Under the pieces are notes generated by a model, which was not told the DNA's origin, made no database searches, and saw only the letters and a list, made by a program, of their open reading frames with translations. Positions 51,960 through 60,545 of a stretch of 64,000 nt of DNA are shown here, in pieces. Numbering within the stretch: the stretch's first letter is position 1; the number at the start of each line of letters is the position of its first letter. The position numbers and the translations under genes are program-made. This DNA comes from Bog-159 sp049516155 (GTDB lineage Bacteria; Acidobacteriota; Terriglobia; Bryobacterales; Bryobacteraceae): positions 74,114-138,113 of the forward strand of contig JBEKTJ010000002.1 in NCBI GenBank assembly GCA_049516155.1. Reading direction: 5' to 3'.

Positions 51960-52952
51960 TCAGATAGGTCGAACCAGTACCTCTCTCTCCGACAACCGCG
52001 CACAAGACAACGGATTTCTCAATGCCCGTCCAAAGCCTTCGAAGCGCACCTGCATCACGTCGCCATGTTCCAGCCGCACCCCGTCTCCGAAGCTGAACGC
52101 ATCCGCGCCGAAGAAGTGTATGTGCAGATCGCCCGGGCGGCGGTGGAATTCGAACTTGAAGTGATGGTGCTCGATATTGGCGAGGCTGTGGCACATAGCA
52201 CTCTCGCCGGTACATATCTCGCGCGACCAGAGCACCCGCCCGCCGCGATGGATCGATACCTCTCCCGGCACAAAGTCGAAATCGCTGTCCACCACGAGCT
52301 CCGGCCCGATCGCGCAAGTGCGCAGCTTCGAGGCCGCCAGGTACAGATAATTCTGCCGCTCCAGCACATGGTCGGAGAATTCGTTGCCCGCCGTGAACCC
52401 GATCCGCCGCGGCGTGCCCTGGTCGTCGATCAAGTACACGCCCGCCACCTCCGGTTCCTCGCCGCCATCCTCCGCGAAATCCGGAACCGTCAACGGATCG
52501 TTGTGTGCCCGCAGCACCGTGCCGCACCCTTTGTAAAACCATTCAGGCGCGACCCCTATTTCGCCCGGCACGGGTTTGCCGCCCTCCACGCCCGATTGAT
52601 ACATGCGCGTGCTGTCGGTCACAGCCTGCGCCGCCGCATGCATGGCATCGCGATTCTTCGCGCTGGCTTTGTGGGTCAAGCCGGTGCCGCTGACCAGGCA
52701 TCGCGCAGGCGCTAAAGGAACGTCGGCCGATGGACAGATCCGCCAGTCCGGCGTGCCCGCGTAAACCGCATCGTAGTCGATCAGTTCATGGGAGCTGTGC
52801 CGCGCGATCCCTTCCGCCAGCGAGACGCCTTCATGCAGGCATTCCGCCGCCAGGTCATAGACGGATCCGCAGCCTTTCAACAATCGAAGGTGGGGTTCCT
52901 CGACCAAGGCCGCGCGCCGCCCGTCCGGTGCTGCCAACTGAATCAGTCTCAT
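51960..52952 (-). CDS. AraD1/GguC-type protein (fumarylacetoacetase superfamily)
   Basis: A 330-residue protein; GATAGGTG precedes ATG 52952. The family text is clear: RLIQLAAPDGRRAALVEEPH, YDAVYAGTPDWRICPSADVP, CLVSGTGLTHKASAKNRDAM, FYKGCGTVLRAHNDPLTVPD, IGFTAGNEFSDHVLERQNYL, and the end HHHFKFEFHRRPGDLHIHFF. These are the AraD1/GguC proteins of sugar-acid metabolism, which belong to the metal-dependent fumarylacetoacetate hydrolase fold. It heads the stretch before two aldo/keto reductases, so sugar or sugar-acid breakdown is a fair guess. Confidence 0.85.
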   Translation of the reverse strand: MRLIQLAAPDGRRAALVEEPHLRLLKGCGSVYDLAAECLHEGVSLAEGIARHSSHELIDYDAVYAGTPDWRICPSADVPLAPARCLVSGTGLTHKASAKNRDAMHAAAQAVTDSTRMYQSGVEGGKPVPGEIGVAPEWFYKGCGTVLRAHNDPLTVPDFAEDGGEEPEVAGVYLIDDQGTPRRIGFTAGNEFSDHVLERQNYLYLAASKLRTCAIGPELVVDSDFDFVPGEVSIHRGGRVLWSREICTGESAMCHSLANIEHHHFKFEFHRRPGDLHIHFFGADAFSFGDGVRLEHGDVMQVRFEGFGRALRNPLSCARLSEREVLVRPI

Positions 52953-52965
52953 CACCTATCTACAC

Positions 52966-53005
52966 CTATCCGCGCGGCACCTCGCTCATGAGCGCCTGCA
53001 AATTG
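52966..53005 (-). repeat. Duplicated 3' end of the VOC gene
   Basis: These 40 bases match the end of the VOC gene (54814-54853) with three mismatches. On the minus strand they still encode NLQALMSEVPRG and a stop. No other VOC sequence is attached. The fragment lies 14 bases upstream of the AraD1-type gene. The two copies bracket the TPR and small membrane genes (53042-54813). Confidence 0.8.
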
Positions 53006-53041
53006 ATCGAACCCGCCTTGCAGAAAAGGCGTGGCATGACA

Positions 53042-53263
53042 CTACAGCCTTGGCAAGCCGGTACTGCGCCCGAAGTCAATTTGGCCCTTTGGCCCCGCGG
53101 CGACCGGCTTCGGTTTCGGGTCGCTCAGTTCTGCTTCGAGGCCGGTGAGCTTGAGCTTCGTCAGGTGCGGCAAAAGGGCGGCGACGACTAGAAGGCCAAG
53201 GCAAATCGGTACTAGAATGGTGATCATTGTCTGGGTTACGACGCTTTTGTCGCCGCCTTGCAC
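53042..53263 (-). CDS. Small single-pass membrane protein after the TPR gene
   Basis: A 73-residue reading (GTG at 53263) or 61 residues from ATG 53227. One membrane helix (MITILVPICLGLLVVAALLP) is followed by a short polar tail (HLTKLKLTGLEAELSDPKPK). If the longer start is used it overlaps the end of the TPR gene by 28 bases. No binding site is convincing for either start. It is likely coupled to the TPR protein as a small membrane partner. Confidence 0.5.
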   Translation of the reverse strand: MQGGDKSVVTQTMITILVPICLGLLVVAALLPHLTKLKLTGLEAELSDPKPKPVAAGPKGQIDFGRSTGLPRL

Positions 53264-54813
53264 GCGCAGGTACCAAAGTCCGCAACTTCGGCTTCAACGC
53301 GGTTTGGATCGATCTCGTGGCACCGCCGGAACGCTCTTAGAGACCCAACATAATCATCCATCTTGTAACGCACGATGCCGCTGTAGAAATGCGGATCCGC
53401 ATGCGCCGGCTTGAGGCGCAGTGCGGTATTCACCGCTTCCAACGCCTCTCCCATCAGACTTGGATCGGTTGTGTCTTCGGCAAGCCTGGTCAGCACCTGG
53501 CTCAACGCTAAATGAAGTTCCCACCGCTTAAATTCGTCGAGATTCCTGAGTGCGTACCGCAGGACGCTCTCCGCTTCGGTCGGCTTCCCGTTCGCCAACA
53601 AGGAGATCGCAAGAGCCCGTGGGATAGCTGGGTTGGCGGGATCCAGGGCCATTGCCTGCCGAAACTCCAGAGTCGCTTTCCTAGACTCTTCTTCCTGAGC
53701 ATAAAGGTTGCCCAATTCGAGGTGCAATGCGGCCTCTTGCGGTTTCTTAGCAAGGCCTTTCCCAAAGATTTCCTGTGCATCGTCGAATCTGCCCATCTGC
53801 ACGTAGAGCGCGCCAAGATCCGCGTACTGTCCGTGTACGGGGTCGGCATTAATAGACCGAAGCAGATAATTCTCAGCTTCACGGATTCTGCCCTGGCGGA
53901 ATGACACGATTCCAAGGTATCCCACCGCCTCCGCAAGATTCGGATCCAGATCCAGTGCCTCGCTGCACTGTTTGGCGGCGTCGGCGAGTTGCTCCTTTCC
54001 GGCCTGCTTAATCAATACCCAGGCCAGATTTATTCGGCAAAAAGGATCCTTTGGTGTAAGTTGGGTCACGCCGCGAAAGATACTCTCGGCGTCATCGAAT
54101 TCCTCGCACGCAAGACTCACCCATCCCAATTCGCTCTGAATTCCGGCACTGTTCGGAAAAAGTCTTAGAGCGGATTTAGCCTCTCGTCTCGCCTCCGCGA
54201 AGCAGCCTCTCGACCGAAGGGCCGCGATCTTACCCTGCAAGGCCTCTTCATTTCCGCTGGCGATCCGCAACACCTCCCCGAAAATCTCGGCAGCTTCATC
54301 AAGATGGTTTTGATAGAAATGCAACCACGCCAGTTGTATCATTATCTTCGGGCTCTGGGGAAAGGTCTTTAGCGCTTCGCGCGCTGCGATGTGCGCGTCG
54401 TCGTACCGCTGTGTCATGCGAAGAAGTGAGACTTTCCAGGCGAGGAGATCTTCGGTTGCGTCTGAGAGCCGAAAAACTTCGTCCAGCGCGGAAATGGCGC
54501 CGTCGTAGCAATGCTGGTCCACATTCAGCCAAACTCGTTCCGCCAGGATGCCGCCGCTGCCCGGCCTTTTTCCAAGGGCCTCGGAAAGAAACTCCGCCGC
54601 ATCGGAAAACTTGCGCTCCTTGCGAAGAGAGGCAACTTTCCCTTGCAATCCGGCCTCGTTCACCGGATCTATCTGTAGGAGCTCATCGAACTTGGCAAGG
54701 GCCTCGGACCAAGAGCCACTACTCAGCAGATCCCAGCCTTCACTCTCCAACGACTTGGACTGATCCGCGGCATCCATAGGGCCAACTGTAGCAATTAGAG
54801 CCCAGTGCTTCAA
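53236..54813 (-). CDS. TPR-repeat protein
   Basis: A 525-residue protein made almost entirely of tetratricopeptide repeats, about 13 in a row: EGWDLLSSGSWSEALAKFDE, AWLHFYQNHLDEAAEIFGEV, GWVSLACEEFDDAESIFRGV, GIVSFRQGRIREAENYLLRS, GALYVQMGRFDDAQEIFGKG. It has no signal peptide or catalytic domain and should be a cytosolic scaffold. An ATG at 54777 (MDAADQSKSLESEG) is a likely alternative start and avoids an odd hydrophobic lead. With the small membrane gene it forms a cassette inserted between the VOC and AraD1-type genes. Confidence 0.82.
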   Translation of the reverse strand: MKHWALIATVGPMDAADQSKSLESEGWDLLSSGSWSEALAKFDELLQIDPVNEAGLQGKVASLRKERKFSDAAEFLSEALGKRPGSGGILAERVWLNVDQHCYDGAISALDEVFRLSDATEDLLAWKVSLLRMTQRYDDAHIAAREALKTFPQSPKIMIQLAWLHFYQNHLDEAAEIFGEVLRIASGNEEALQGKIAALRSRGCFAEARREAKSALRLFPNSAGIQSELGWVSLACEEFDDAESIFRGVTQLTPKDPFCRINLAWVLIKQAGKEQLADAAKQCSEALDLDPNLAEAVGYLGIVSFRQGRIREAENYLLRSINADPVHGQYADLGALYVQMGRFDDAQEIFGKGLAKKPQEAALHLELGNLYAQEEESRKATLEFRQAMALDPANPAIPRALAISLLANGKPTEAESVLRYALRNLDEFKRWELHLALSQVLTRLAEDTTDPSLMGEALEAVNTALRLKPAHADPHFYSGIVRYKMDDYVGSLRAFRRCHEIDPNRVEAEVADFGTCACKAATKAS

Positions 54814-55203
54814 CTAGCCCCGCGGCACCTCGCTCATTAGCGCCTGCAAATTGCCGTCCACGTCGCGAAAAAAGGCCATCCACAGGTCATGATCCGGCAT
54901 GGCCGCGATCATATGCGGCGGTCCCTCGAATTGGACACCGCGGGATTGCAGCGTGGCGGACACCGCCTGGATATCGGTCACTTTGAAATAGAAGACTGAC
55001 CCGGGGTGGTCGAACTCCGGCTTCTCGGCCACAGCCAGCATCAGCCGCACGCCGCCGCACTCGAAGAAAGCCATCTTAGGCCCCGCCTGGAACAGAAATC
55101 GCAGGCCCAGCGCGTCGCGATAGAAAGCCACCGCTTTCTCGACATCGTGTACGTTAATGGAAGCCTGCCCGATGGTGGCGGAAGAGAGATCCGTATTTGC
55201 CAT
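54814..55203 (-). CDS. VOC-family (glyoxalase-like) protein
   Basis: A 129-residue protein with AAGAGGAG before the ATG. The betaalphabetabetabeta modules are visible: IGQASINVHDVEKAVAFYRD, LGLRFLFQAGPKMAFFECGG, VRLMLAVAEK, FYFKVTDIQAVSATLQSRGV and the metal-side Glu/His in HDLWMAFFRDVDGNLQALMS. VOC proteins include glyoxalases, dioxygenases and resistance proteins; the substrate is unknown. It follows the cupin gene by 11 bases. Its last 40 bases are repeated at 52966. Confidence 0.9.
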   Translation of the reverse strand: MANTDLSSATIGQASINVHDVEKAVAFYRDALGLRFLFQAGPKMAFFECGGVRLMLAVAEKPEFDHPGSVFYFKVTDIQAVSATLQSRGVQFEGPPHMIAAMPDHDLWMAFFRDVDGNLQALMSEVPRG

Positions 55204-55214
55204 TCTTGCTCCTC

Positions 55215-55979
55215 TTAAAGTTTCATGCCCGTCCAGACGGCTTCGAACAGTTGCTTCCGGGGGTCTTTGGGTTTATCCGGCTGGAACGCCACGAACGAAA
55301 AACTGCCGTCGCCGCCATAGCCCGTGGTGATGTCCAGGCCGCGTGCCCCCGCGTCTCCAGCTTCAAAGTAATGAATATTATCGCGCGTGGCGGACAGCGT
55401 ACTAATGCGGCGCGGCGTTACAATCTGGCTGCGCGTTTCGCGCATCAGAAAAGGCGTCGTCGCGCCCGAATCGAAGGCCGGGGCCGGACCGTAAACTTCG
55501 AAATGGCGCAGGCGCGCCTCGCCTTCCATGCCCACCGTACACACGCTGAACTGCGGATGGCAGTGCGCCGGCAGGATCGCGCGCGGCGCCATGCGCCATT
55601 GAATCACGACGAACGGAACGCCGCGAAAGCTGGGGCCGAATTCCACCTTGGGGTCGAGTCCGCCGAATGCGCCGAGCTTCGTATCCGGCGCGGCTCTCAG
55701 GCGCACGGCCCAAGCGGCGATGCGGTGCAGATAGGCGTCCTGGCCCATCTCCGAGGCGTCGCGGGCGAAGGCGGCGGCATCGGCCGGGCACAGGCGGACG
55801 AAGTCGTCCCACTCAAGGTGGGGCAGACCTCCAGGTCTGCGCGGGTCCTCCAGGACCCGCTCCTGGCCAAAAGCCGGCCGCAACATGGCGGCGGCCACAG
55901 CCAGCGGCGCCCAGAATATTGCGCGACGTTCGATCGTCACGCCGGGCGCGAGTTCGTTGCCTTCTGGGATCCAGGTCAT
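55215..55979 (-). CDS. Exported cupin-like protein carrying a palindromic insert
   Basis: A 254-residue protein. A Tat-like signal near the N-terminus (ERRAIFWAPLAVAAAMLRPA then FGQ) is followed at once by a stretch ERVLEDPRRPGGLPH that is encoded by a double palindrome (55823-55860). The main domain is cupin-like: FVVIQWRMAPRAILPAHCHP, QFSVCTVGMEGEARLRHFEV, with two His that could bind metal, and THE end DITTGYGGDGSFSFVAFQPD. No close family is recognised. The start has no clear binding site. Neighbour of VOC and AraC genes on the same strand. Confidence 0.7.
   Translation of the reverse strand: MTWIPEGNELAPGVTIERRAIFWAPLAVAAAMLRPAFGQERVLEDPRRPGGLPHLEWDDFVRLCPADAAAFARDASEMGQDAYLHRIAAWAVRLRAAPDTKLGAFGGLDPKVEFGPSFRGVPFVVIQWRMAPRAILPAHCHPQFSVCTVGMEGEARLRHFEVYGPAPAFDSGATTPFLMRETRSQIVTPRRISTLSATRDNIHYFEAGDAGARGLDITTGYGGDGSFSFVAFQPDKPKDPRKQLFEAVWTGMKL
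55823..55860. repeat. Double palindrome inside the cupin gene
   Basis: GCAGACC-TCCA-GGTCTGC (55823-55840) runs straight into GCGGGTCC-TCCA-GGACCCGC (55841-55860). Both have the stem-TCCA-stem form, close to the stem-TCCT-stem of the elements at 22511 and 45365. They lie in frame within a coding sequence, directly after the probable signal peptide. Confidence 0.7.
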
Positions 55980-56016
55980 GCAGCCAGATTACACGACCGC
56001 ACCCGGCAATACTTCT

Positions 56017-56907
56017 TCAATCCTGCTGTTTTTCACGACGCTGTTCGCGAAAACCCCGCGGTGAGACGCCGAAGCGTTTGCGGAACAGCCAACTGAACGA
56101 CCCCAAGCTCTCGAAACCTACGGCGAAGCAGATGCCGGTGATGCCGTCGCCGCTGTGGGCCAGGAGGCGGCGTGCGGCCGTCAGGCGGATCTCTTGCAAA
56201 AACTGCATGGGCGTCTGTCCGAAGGCCAGCTTGAACATGCGCTGAAAATGAAACGGCGAGACGCCCGCTACGCGCGCGGCGGCGGCCACCGTAAGCGGCT
56301 GATCGTAGCAGGAGAGCAAAAAGTCGCGCCCGCGATAGAGCCGGCGATAGAGTTCCATGCGGGTCGCGGGCCTCAAGCCTGGGAACGTTTGGGCTTCGCC
56401 GCGCACCTTCACGCGCAGTCCGGTCAGCGACTGGGCCAGCGCATACATGCGGTCTTCAAGCCACAGCGCGCACGCCTGCGGGCCGCGCAACCCGGCATGC
56501 AGATCGGCCAGCGCGCGGGCTATGGCGCCGGTTTTGGGATACAACCGTTCGCAAAAATCGAGCGCGGGCTCGGCGCGACCGGGGTTGTCCAAATCCTGGC
56601 GAGCGGCGGCCTGTTCGAGGAAGCCCGCCTGGAAAAACGGGCACAGCGTTTCCGTCTGAACACCGCCGTGGCCTTCGAATTCCAGCGAATAACGCTGGCC
56701 GTCGTTGAGGATCAGGAACGAATCCGGAGTCAGCAGGTAGTGGCCTTGCGGCGTGTGATAGCGGGCCGCGCCGCGCACCACGGATTTGAGCGATAGCGTG
56801 GTGCGGTAATCGTTGACTTCATAGGTCGTGGCGCGCCCGTTCAGCACCGCGCAGCAACCCGGTAGTTCCCCGGCGCGCGGATTCAGGCGGAACCGGAAAT
56901 CGGCCAT
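56017..56907 (-). CDS. AraC-family transcriptional regulator
   Basis: A 296-residue protein. I use ATG 56907 (MADFRFRLNPRAGELPGCCA); a longer reading to 57015 overlaps the next gene's end in another frame. The N-terminal part is a cupin-like sensor region (YHTPQGHYLLTPDSFLILND). The C-terminal double helix-turn-helix is complete: PLTVAAAARVAGVSPFHFQR, MFKLAFGQTPMQFLQEIRLT and GICFAVGFESLGSFSWLFRK. Targets are probably among the adjacent genes. Confidence 0.9.
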   Translation of the reverse strand: MADFRFRLNPRAGELPGCCAVLNGRATTYEVNDYRTTLSLKSVVRGAARYHTPQGHYLLTPDSFLILNDGQRYSLEFEGHGGVQTETLCPFFQAGFLEQAAARQDLDNPGRAEPALDFCERLYPKTGAIARALADLHAGLRGPQACALWLEDRMYALAQSLTGLRVKVRGEAQTFPGLRPATRMELYRRLYRGRDFLLSCYDQPLTVAAAARVAGVSPFHFQRMFKLAFGQTPMQFLQEIRLTAARRLLAHSGDGITGICFAVGFESLGSFSWLFRKRFGVSPRGFREQRREKQQD

Positions 56908-56938
56908 GCAAGCTATTGTCGCATGCGATCCAGTGCCG

Positions 56939-58276
56939 TCAGTTGCAGATTGCCGCCGCATGAGCCGCGAGCGCTTCCGCCTGCTCACGGATTTCCGGGA
57001 CGGCGATGCTCTCAAACAACTCGCCAGTTCGCGGCGGCCCGATGGTGAACAGACGAGTCGATGCCCGGCCTTCTGCGTCGACTAGCGCTCCGTGCTCGTC
57101 CGTGCGAAGGCCGGTACCCAGCGGACCTGGCGAGGCCAGCCCACGTCGAAATAGCGCCTTCACGATGGGGTTGTCCAGACGGCGGTAATCTCCATCCGGA
57201 CCGGTACAGTTGATTACGCGACCTACTGCGACCGTGCGTTCGCCGCCGCCGCGCAAAGCAACATCGACCATCAGGCACTCGCCTCTTGCGCCGGCTCTCC
57301 GCAGCCTGCCGGCAATTCGTTGCACTTCGCCGGACTCCTGCGCCCCGCGCAACAGCGTTCCAAACTGCGGGGCCATGCGGTGGCGATGCACATCCCAGTA
57401 GGCCTTCAGGTGCCGCAGAAACCGGCGTCTCTCCGCTATCGTGAATCCGCTCCAGACTTGATTGGAGACCGGCCGCAATGCGTCCACCACGGTGCGCCAA
57501 TCCGCTGCGGGCCCCGCGGCAGCGCGCACCGCCCGAACCATGGCGCGCAGAGAAAGACCCAGCGGCGCCGGAGGCTGTTGATACCCCAGCCGATACTGCG
57601 TATGCGCGTGCGGAATCTGACCGTGGCGGGAGACCATATAGACGATGCCGCGGTGGCCGCGCGACCGCAACGCTACGATCGCGTCGACCGCCGTGAGCCC
57701 CGAACCGATCAACAGCACCGGAGTATCGGCTTGCGGGCAATCGAGCGCCCCCGCTTCCCAAGCGGAGTGGTAGTATCCGTCTTGGCCGGGGTTCAACCCG
57801 CTAACGGCCAGTCGCGCGGGCGGCGGATTCCCCGTTGCCAGGATCGCGCAATCCACGTCCAGCCAAGTTCCATCGCCGAGGGTGAGGCGGACCGCCGGCC
57901 CCGATGCGCAATCGATATCGACGGCTTCCGTGGAATGCCGGACGAACGATTCAGGTTTCGATTTGGCCGCGGAGCGTAAAAGGTGCCCGAGATACTTGCC
58001 ATAAATCTGCCGGGATGCAAAGAAGTCCGGGCCGGCATCGGGATACCCGTTGGTCTTTAACCACTCGGAAAAATTGGAAGGGCACGCCGGCAGGGCGCTC
58101 ATGTTTCCCGCCGGCACATTGAGCAGGTGATTCGGACAGTCCGTCGAATACGCCAGGCCGCGCGCCAGCTCGGTACGTGGTTCGATCAACCGCACCGACA
58201 AGGGGCCGGGGTGTTTCAAGAGGTGTACTACGACCAGCGCTCCGCTGCAGCCGCCACCCACAATTCCAATATTCAT
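56939..58276 (-). CDS. FAD/NAD(P)-binding protein
   Basis: A 445-residue flavoprotein with an N-terminal dinucleotide site (MNIGIVGGGCSGALVVVHLL), the LNVPAGNMSALP segment and ILATGNPPP. A second nucleotide site lies at VLLIGSGLTAVDAIVALRSR, followed by VINCTGPDGDYRR and a closing IGPPRTGELFESIAVPEIRE. This is the FAD-NAD(P)-binding group often of unknown substrate, related to N-hydroxylating monooxygenases. It stands 31 bases upstream of the AraC gene on the same strand. Confidence 0.88.
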   Translation of the reverse strand: MNIGIVGGGCSGALVVVHLLKHPGPLSVRLIEPRTELARGLAYSTDCPNHLLNVPAGNMSALPACPSNFSEWLKTNGYPDAGPDFFASRQIYGKYLGHLLRSAAKSKPESFVRHSTEAVDIDCASGPAVRLTLGDGTWLDVDCAILATGNPPPARLAVSGLNPGQDGYYHSAWEAGALDCPQADTPVLLIGSGLTAVDAIVALRSRGHRGIVYMVSRHGQIPHAHTQYRLGYQQPPAPLGLSLRAMVRAVRAAAGPAADWRTVVDALRPVSNQVWSGFTIAERRRFLRHLKAYWDVHRHRMAPQFGTLLRGAQESGEVQRIAGRLRRAGARGECLMVDVALRGGGERTVAVGRVINCTGPDGDYRRLDNPIVKALFRRGLASPGPLGTGLRTDEHGALVDAEGRASTRLFTIGPPRTGELFESIAVPEIREQAEALAAHAAAICN

Positions 58277-58286
58277 CCAACTTTGA

Positions 58287-58333
58287 GTCTAACATTATTT
58301 GGGTCTAAGATTATTTGGGTCTAAGATTATAGG
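58287..58333. repeat. 16-bp tandem repeat, 2.9 copies
   Basis: GTCTAACATTATTTGG (58287-58302), GTCTAAGATTATTTGG (58303-58318) and GTCTAAGATTATAGG (58319-58333). AT-rich, unlike its surroundings, and placed in the leader of the minus-strand flavoprotein gene, starting 10 bases before its ATG. Copy number could vary by slippage. Confidence 0.8.
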
Positions 58334-58389
58334 TTGCGGGCGCGACAGTAACTCGGCATAAGAACACCGCGTCACACTTAGTCGGAGAG

Positions 58390-58494
58390 ATGGTTGAATC
58401 GCTTACTGTTCCCGAGAATGGCACGAAGCCGGAGATTTATGGCGAGATCCTGCCCCAGATCGAATCGGTTATCGCCGGAACGGACGGCCGATAA
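58390..58494 (+). pseudogene. Truncated GAF-protein N-terminus
   Basis: A 34-codon frame: MVESLTVPENGTKPEIYGEI then LPQIESVIAGTDGR and a stop. The text (IYGEILPQIESVIAG) resembles the first residues of small GAF-domain proteins (IYEELLPQIKALIEG). The sequence then changes abruptly to a Gfo/Idh/MocA remnant. A new stop just after the joint ends the frame. Match is by recognition of a short stretch and so is uncertain. Confidence 0.4.
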
Positions 58495-59063
58495 ATCCAA
58501 GCCCGGCATGGATCCCGGCCAGGCGCGCATCCTGAATTTCTACATGGATCGTGTCTTGGGCGGCGATACCATCGTCGAGCCTCGCGAGGCACTCCATCGC
58601 CGCTCACGGCGCGGGCGGACGTACGGATTGGAGCGGCACACGCTTCGACACCGGCGACGCCTACGACCATTTTCTGGTCACCTTCCAGTACCCCAACGGC
58701 GTGCAGGCGGATTTCAGCTCGAACCAGTTAACCAACAGTTTCAGCGATCTGTGCGTACGCTGTTTCGGCATCAAAGGCATGGTCGATTCGCATTACGGCG
58801 GCTTGGTGCGCATCACCGGCGAAAATGCCTGGCTGGGCGCGGAGAAGGACGATACCTTCCGGCAGGGCGCCATCAACAACGTTAAGGCGTTCGTCGATAG
58901 CATCCAGACCGGCAAGCTGTTGAACAACGCGGAACAGGCGGTGGAAAGCAACCTGACCGCGATTCTGGGCCGCAACGCCGCCTACCGGAATAGCACCCTC
59001 ACGTGGGAAGAACTGCTGCGATCCGACGAGAAGTTCGAGGCTCACCTGCGGCTGCGCTGGTGA
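58495..59063 (+). pseudogene. Gfo/Idh/MocA oxidoreductase, N-truncated and internally deleted
   Basis: Only the middle and end of this NAD-dependent sugar oxidoreductase remain. One frame gives PGQARILNFYMDRVLGGDTI then VE (about 58505-58577). A gap with frame change leads to IAAHGAGGRTDWSGTRFDTG, DAYDHFLVTFQYPNGVQADF, GMVDSHYGGLVRITGENAWL, NNVKAFVDSIQTGKLLNNAE and a normal end. The Rossmann NAD site is missing. It is fused to the front of a GAF fragment, so at least two rearrangements occurred. Confidence 0.75.
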
Positions 59064-59176
59064 AGGAGCGCTCGCATAAATTGTAGTGCGGTCCCCTTGG
59101 GCTGCCGCCTACGCCCTCGTGGGCCTGTCGCGATAAGAGGGTCCAGGGGGAACCGCAGACCAGACATCCACGTGCT

Positions 59177-60399
59177 TCACGGGACCAATGAGAATACGGT
59201 CCCCTGGTTGGAAGTGCCGCCGAACACGGTCGTGCCGTAGAGTGTCCCTTCGGGGCCCATTGTGACTCCCGCGTACGGTTCGTTGCCGTCCGAGCCGTCG
59301 AAATTGTGCAATATGACTTCCGTCCAGGTCCCGCCTTGCGACGAGGGCGGCACGAGTTCGAATACGACTCCGCAGCCAGCGCCGCAGGAGTCATTCCGGA
59401 TGGCGCCGCCCCCCGCAGTTGTTCCGTAAAGGACGCCGTTTGGCCCAAGTGTCACACCTGCATACGGAGTGACGCCATCGCCGTTTTCCCCCGTGAAGGT
59501 ATGTAGGATGGTCTCGGTCCAAGTCCCGCCAGGCGCCGAGGGCGGGGTCAATGAAAAGACGACGCCGCAACCATTATGGTCGCAGGGTTGCGCACCCCCC
59601 AACTCGGTAGTTCCGTACAACACACCGTTTGCATCCACAACCACCCCCGCGTAGGGCGAGATCCCGTCGCCATTTTCGCCGGTAAGAGTATGCAAGGTGG
59701 TCTCGGTCCAGCTTCCGCCCTCGACCGTTGGCGGCGCGAGTTCGAAGACCGTTCCGGCACCGCCAGTGCCCCCGTTCTTGGTGGTGCCGTAGATCCGGTC
59801 GCCGTAAATCGCGAGCGTTCCCTGGGGGCTCGATGGTTGCCCTGCCCCACTAAATCCCCAGGAGGACCGTTTCGATCCATTCGCCGCCGCTTGCGGCAGG
59901 TGGCGTCACGCGAAAGACAGTTCCATTAACCGATGCTCCACTTCCAGCGAAGGTGGTGCCGTACAGTGCCTTACCTGGCCCAATAACCAGACTGGCCAGC
60001 GGGTTCTGTCCGTCGATACCGCCCATGAATTGGTACAGGACGGACTCGGGCCAGTGTGTACTGGTCCCGATGGGAGGCTTTAGCTGGTACACCGTGCCGT
60101 TGGTAAATGGGAGGCTCGAGCTGCCGCCCGCCTCGGTGACGCCGTAAAGGGCGCCGCCAGGCCCCAGGGCCAGCCCTGCGTAAGGGTACACGTCGCCGCT
60201 TTGATCGCCGAAACTATGGAGCACCGTATAATTGGCCCTGGGGGCCGACGATCACGCCGGCCATCGGCTGCCATCCGTGGCCGCCCTGCTGCGAGAAACT
60301 ATACAGACTCGTGAAGGTTTGGGCGGGCAGCGCCAGTGACGTCGCAAGGATAGCGCCGGCGGCAGTGACAAGTGTTCGAATAATAATTGATTTAGACAT
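59177..60399 (-). pseudogene. GloVer-array copy 1, internal deletion plus 1-bp insertion
   Basis: Starts at ATG 60399 with GGAG upstream and a signal peptide (RTLVTAAGAILATSLALPAQ). After GPQGQLYG (about 60228) about 20 residues present in the intact copy are missing and the frame shifts to TVLHSFGDQSGDVYPYAGLA. A second break near 59865 (one extra C: CTCCTGGGGATTT for CTCTGGGGATTT) leads to the last frame, which runs TTELGGAQPCDHNGCGVVFS to GTVFSLVP and the stop at 59177. Repeats have the LYGTT-GG-GTVF core of the intact paralogue at 60546-61829. Confidence 0.8.
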
Positions 60400-60545
60400 A
60401 AGTAAGATCTCCATTTCCCTTCTTCACCCACGAGCCGTCCGGCCCTCGCGATACATGAGATGGCAGCCAGCTTCGTATTCGCTCCAACGATCGATCAAGT
60501 GGATTGGCGGAGGGGGACCGCTCAGCCGTTGACGGGGCGTGGCTT

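Noticed and set aside
52730..53191. 153-codon plus-strand ORF
   Set aside because: Lies antisense to the AraD1-type gene and the duplicated VOC end; no family match or start signal.
59087..59157. Imperfect inverted repeat (TGCGGTCCCC ... GGGGGAACCGCA) as a terminator
   Set aside because: The arms need a bulge, the loop is long and no T-run follows; it may be chance in GC-rich sequence.
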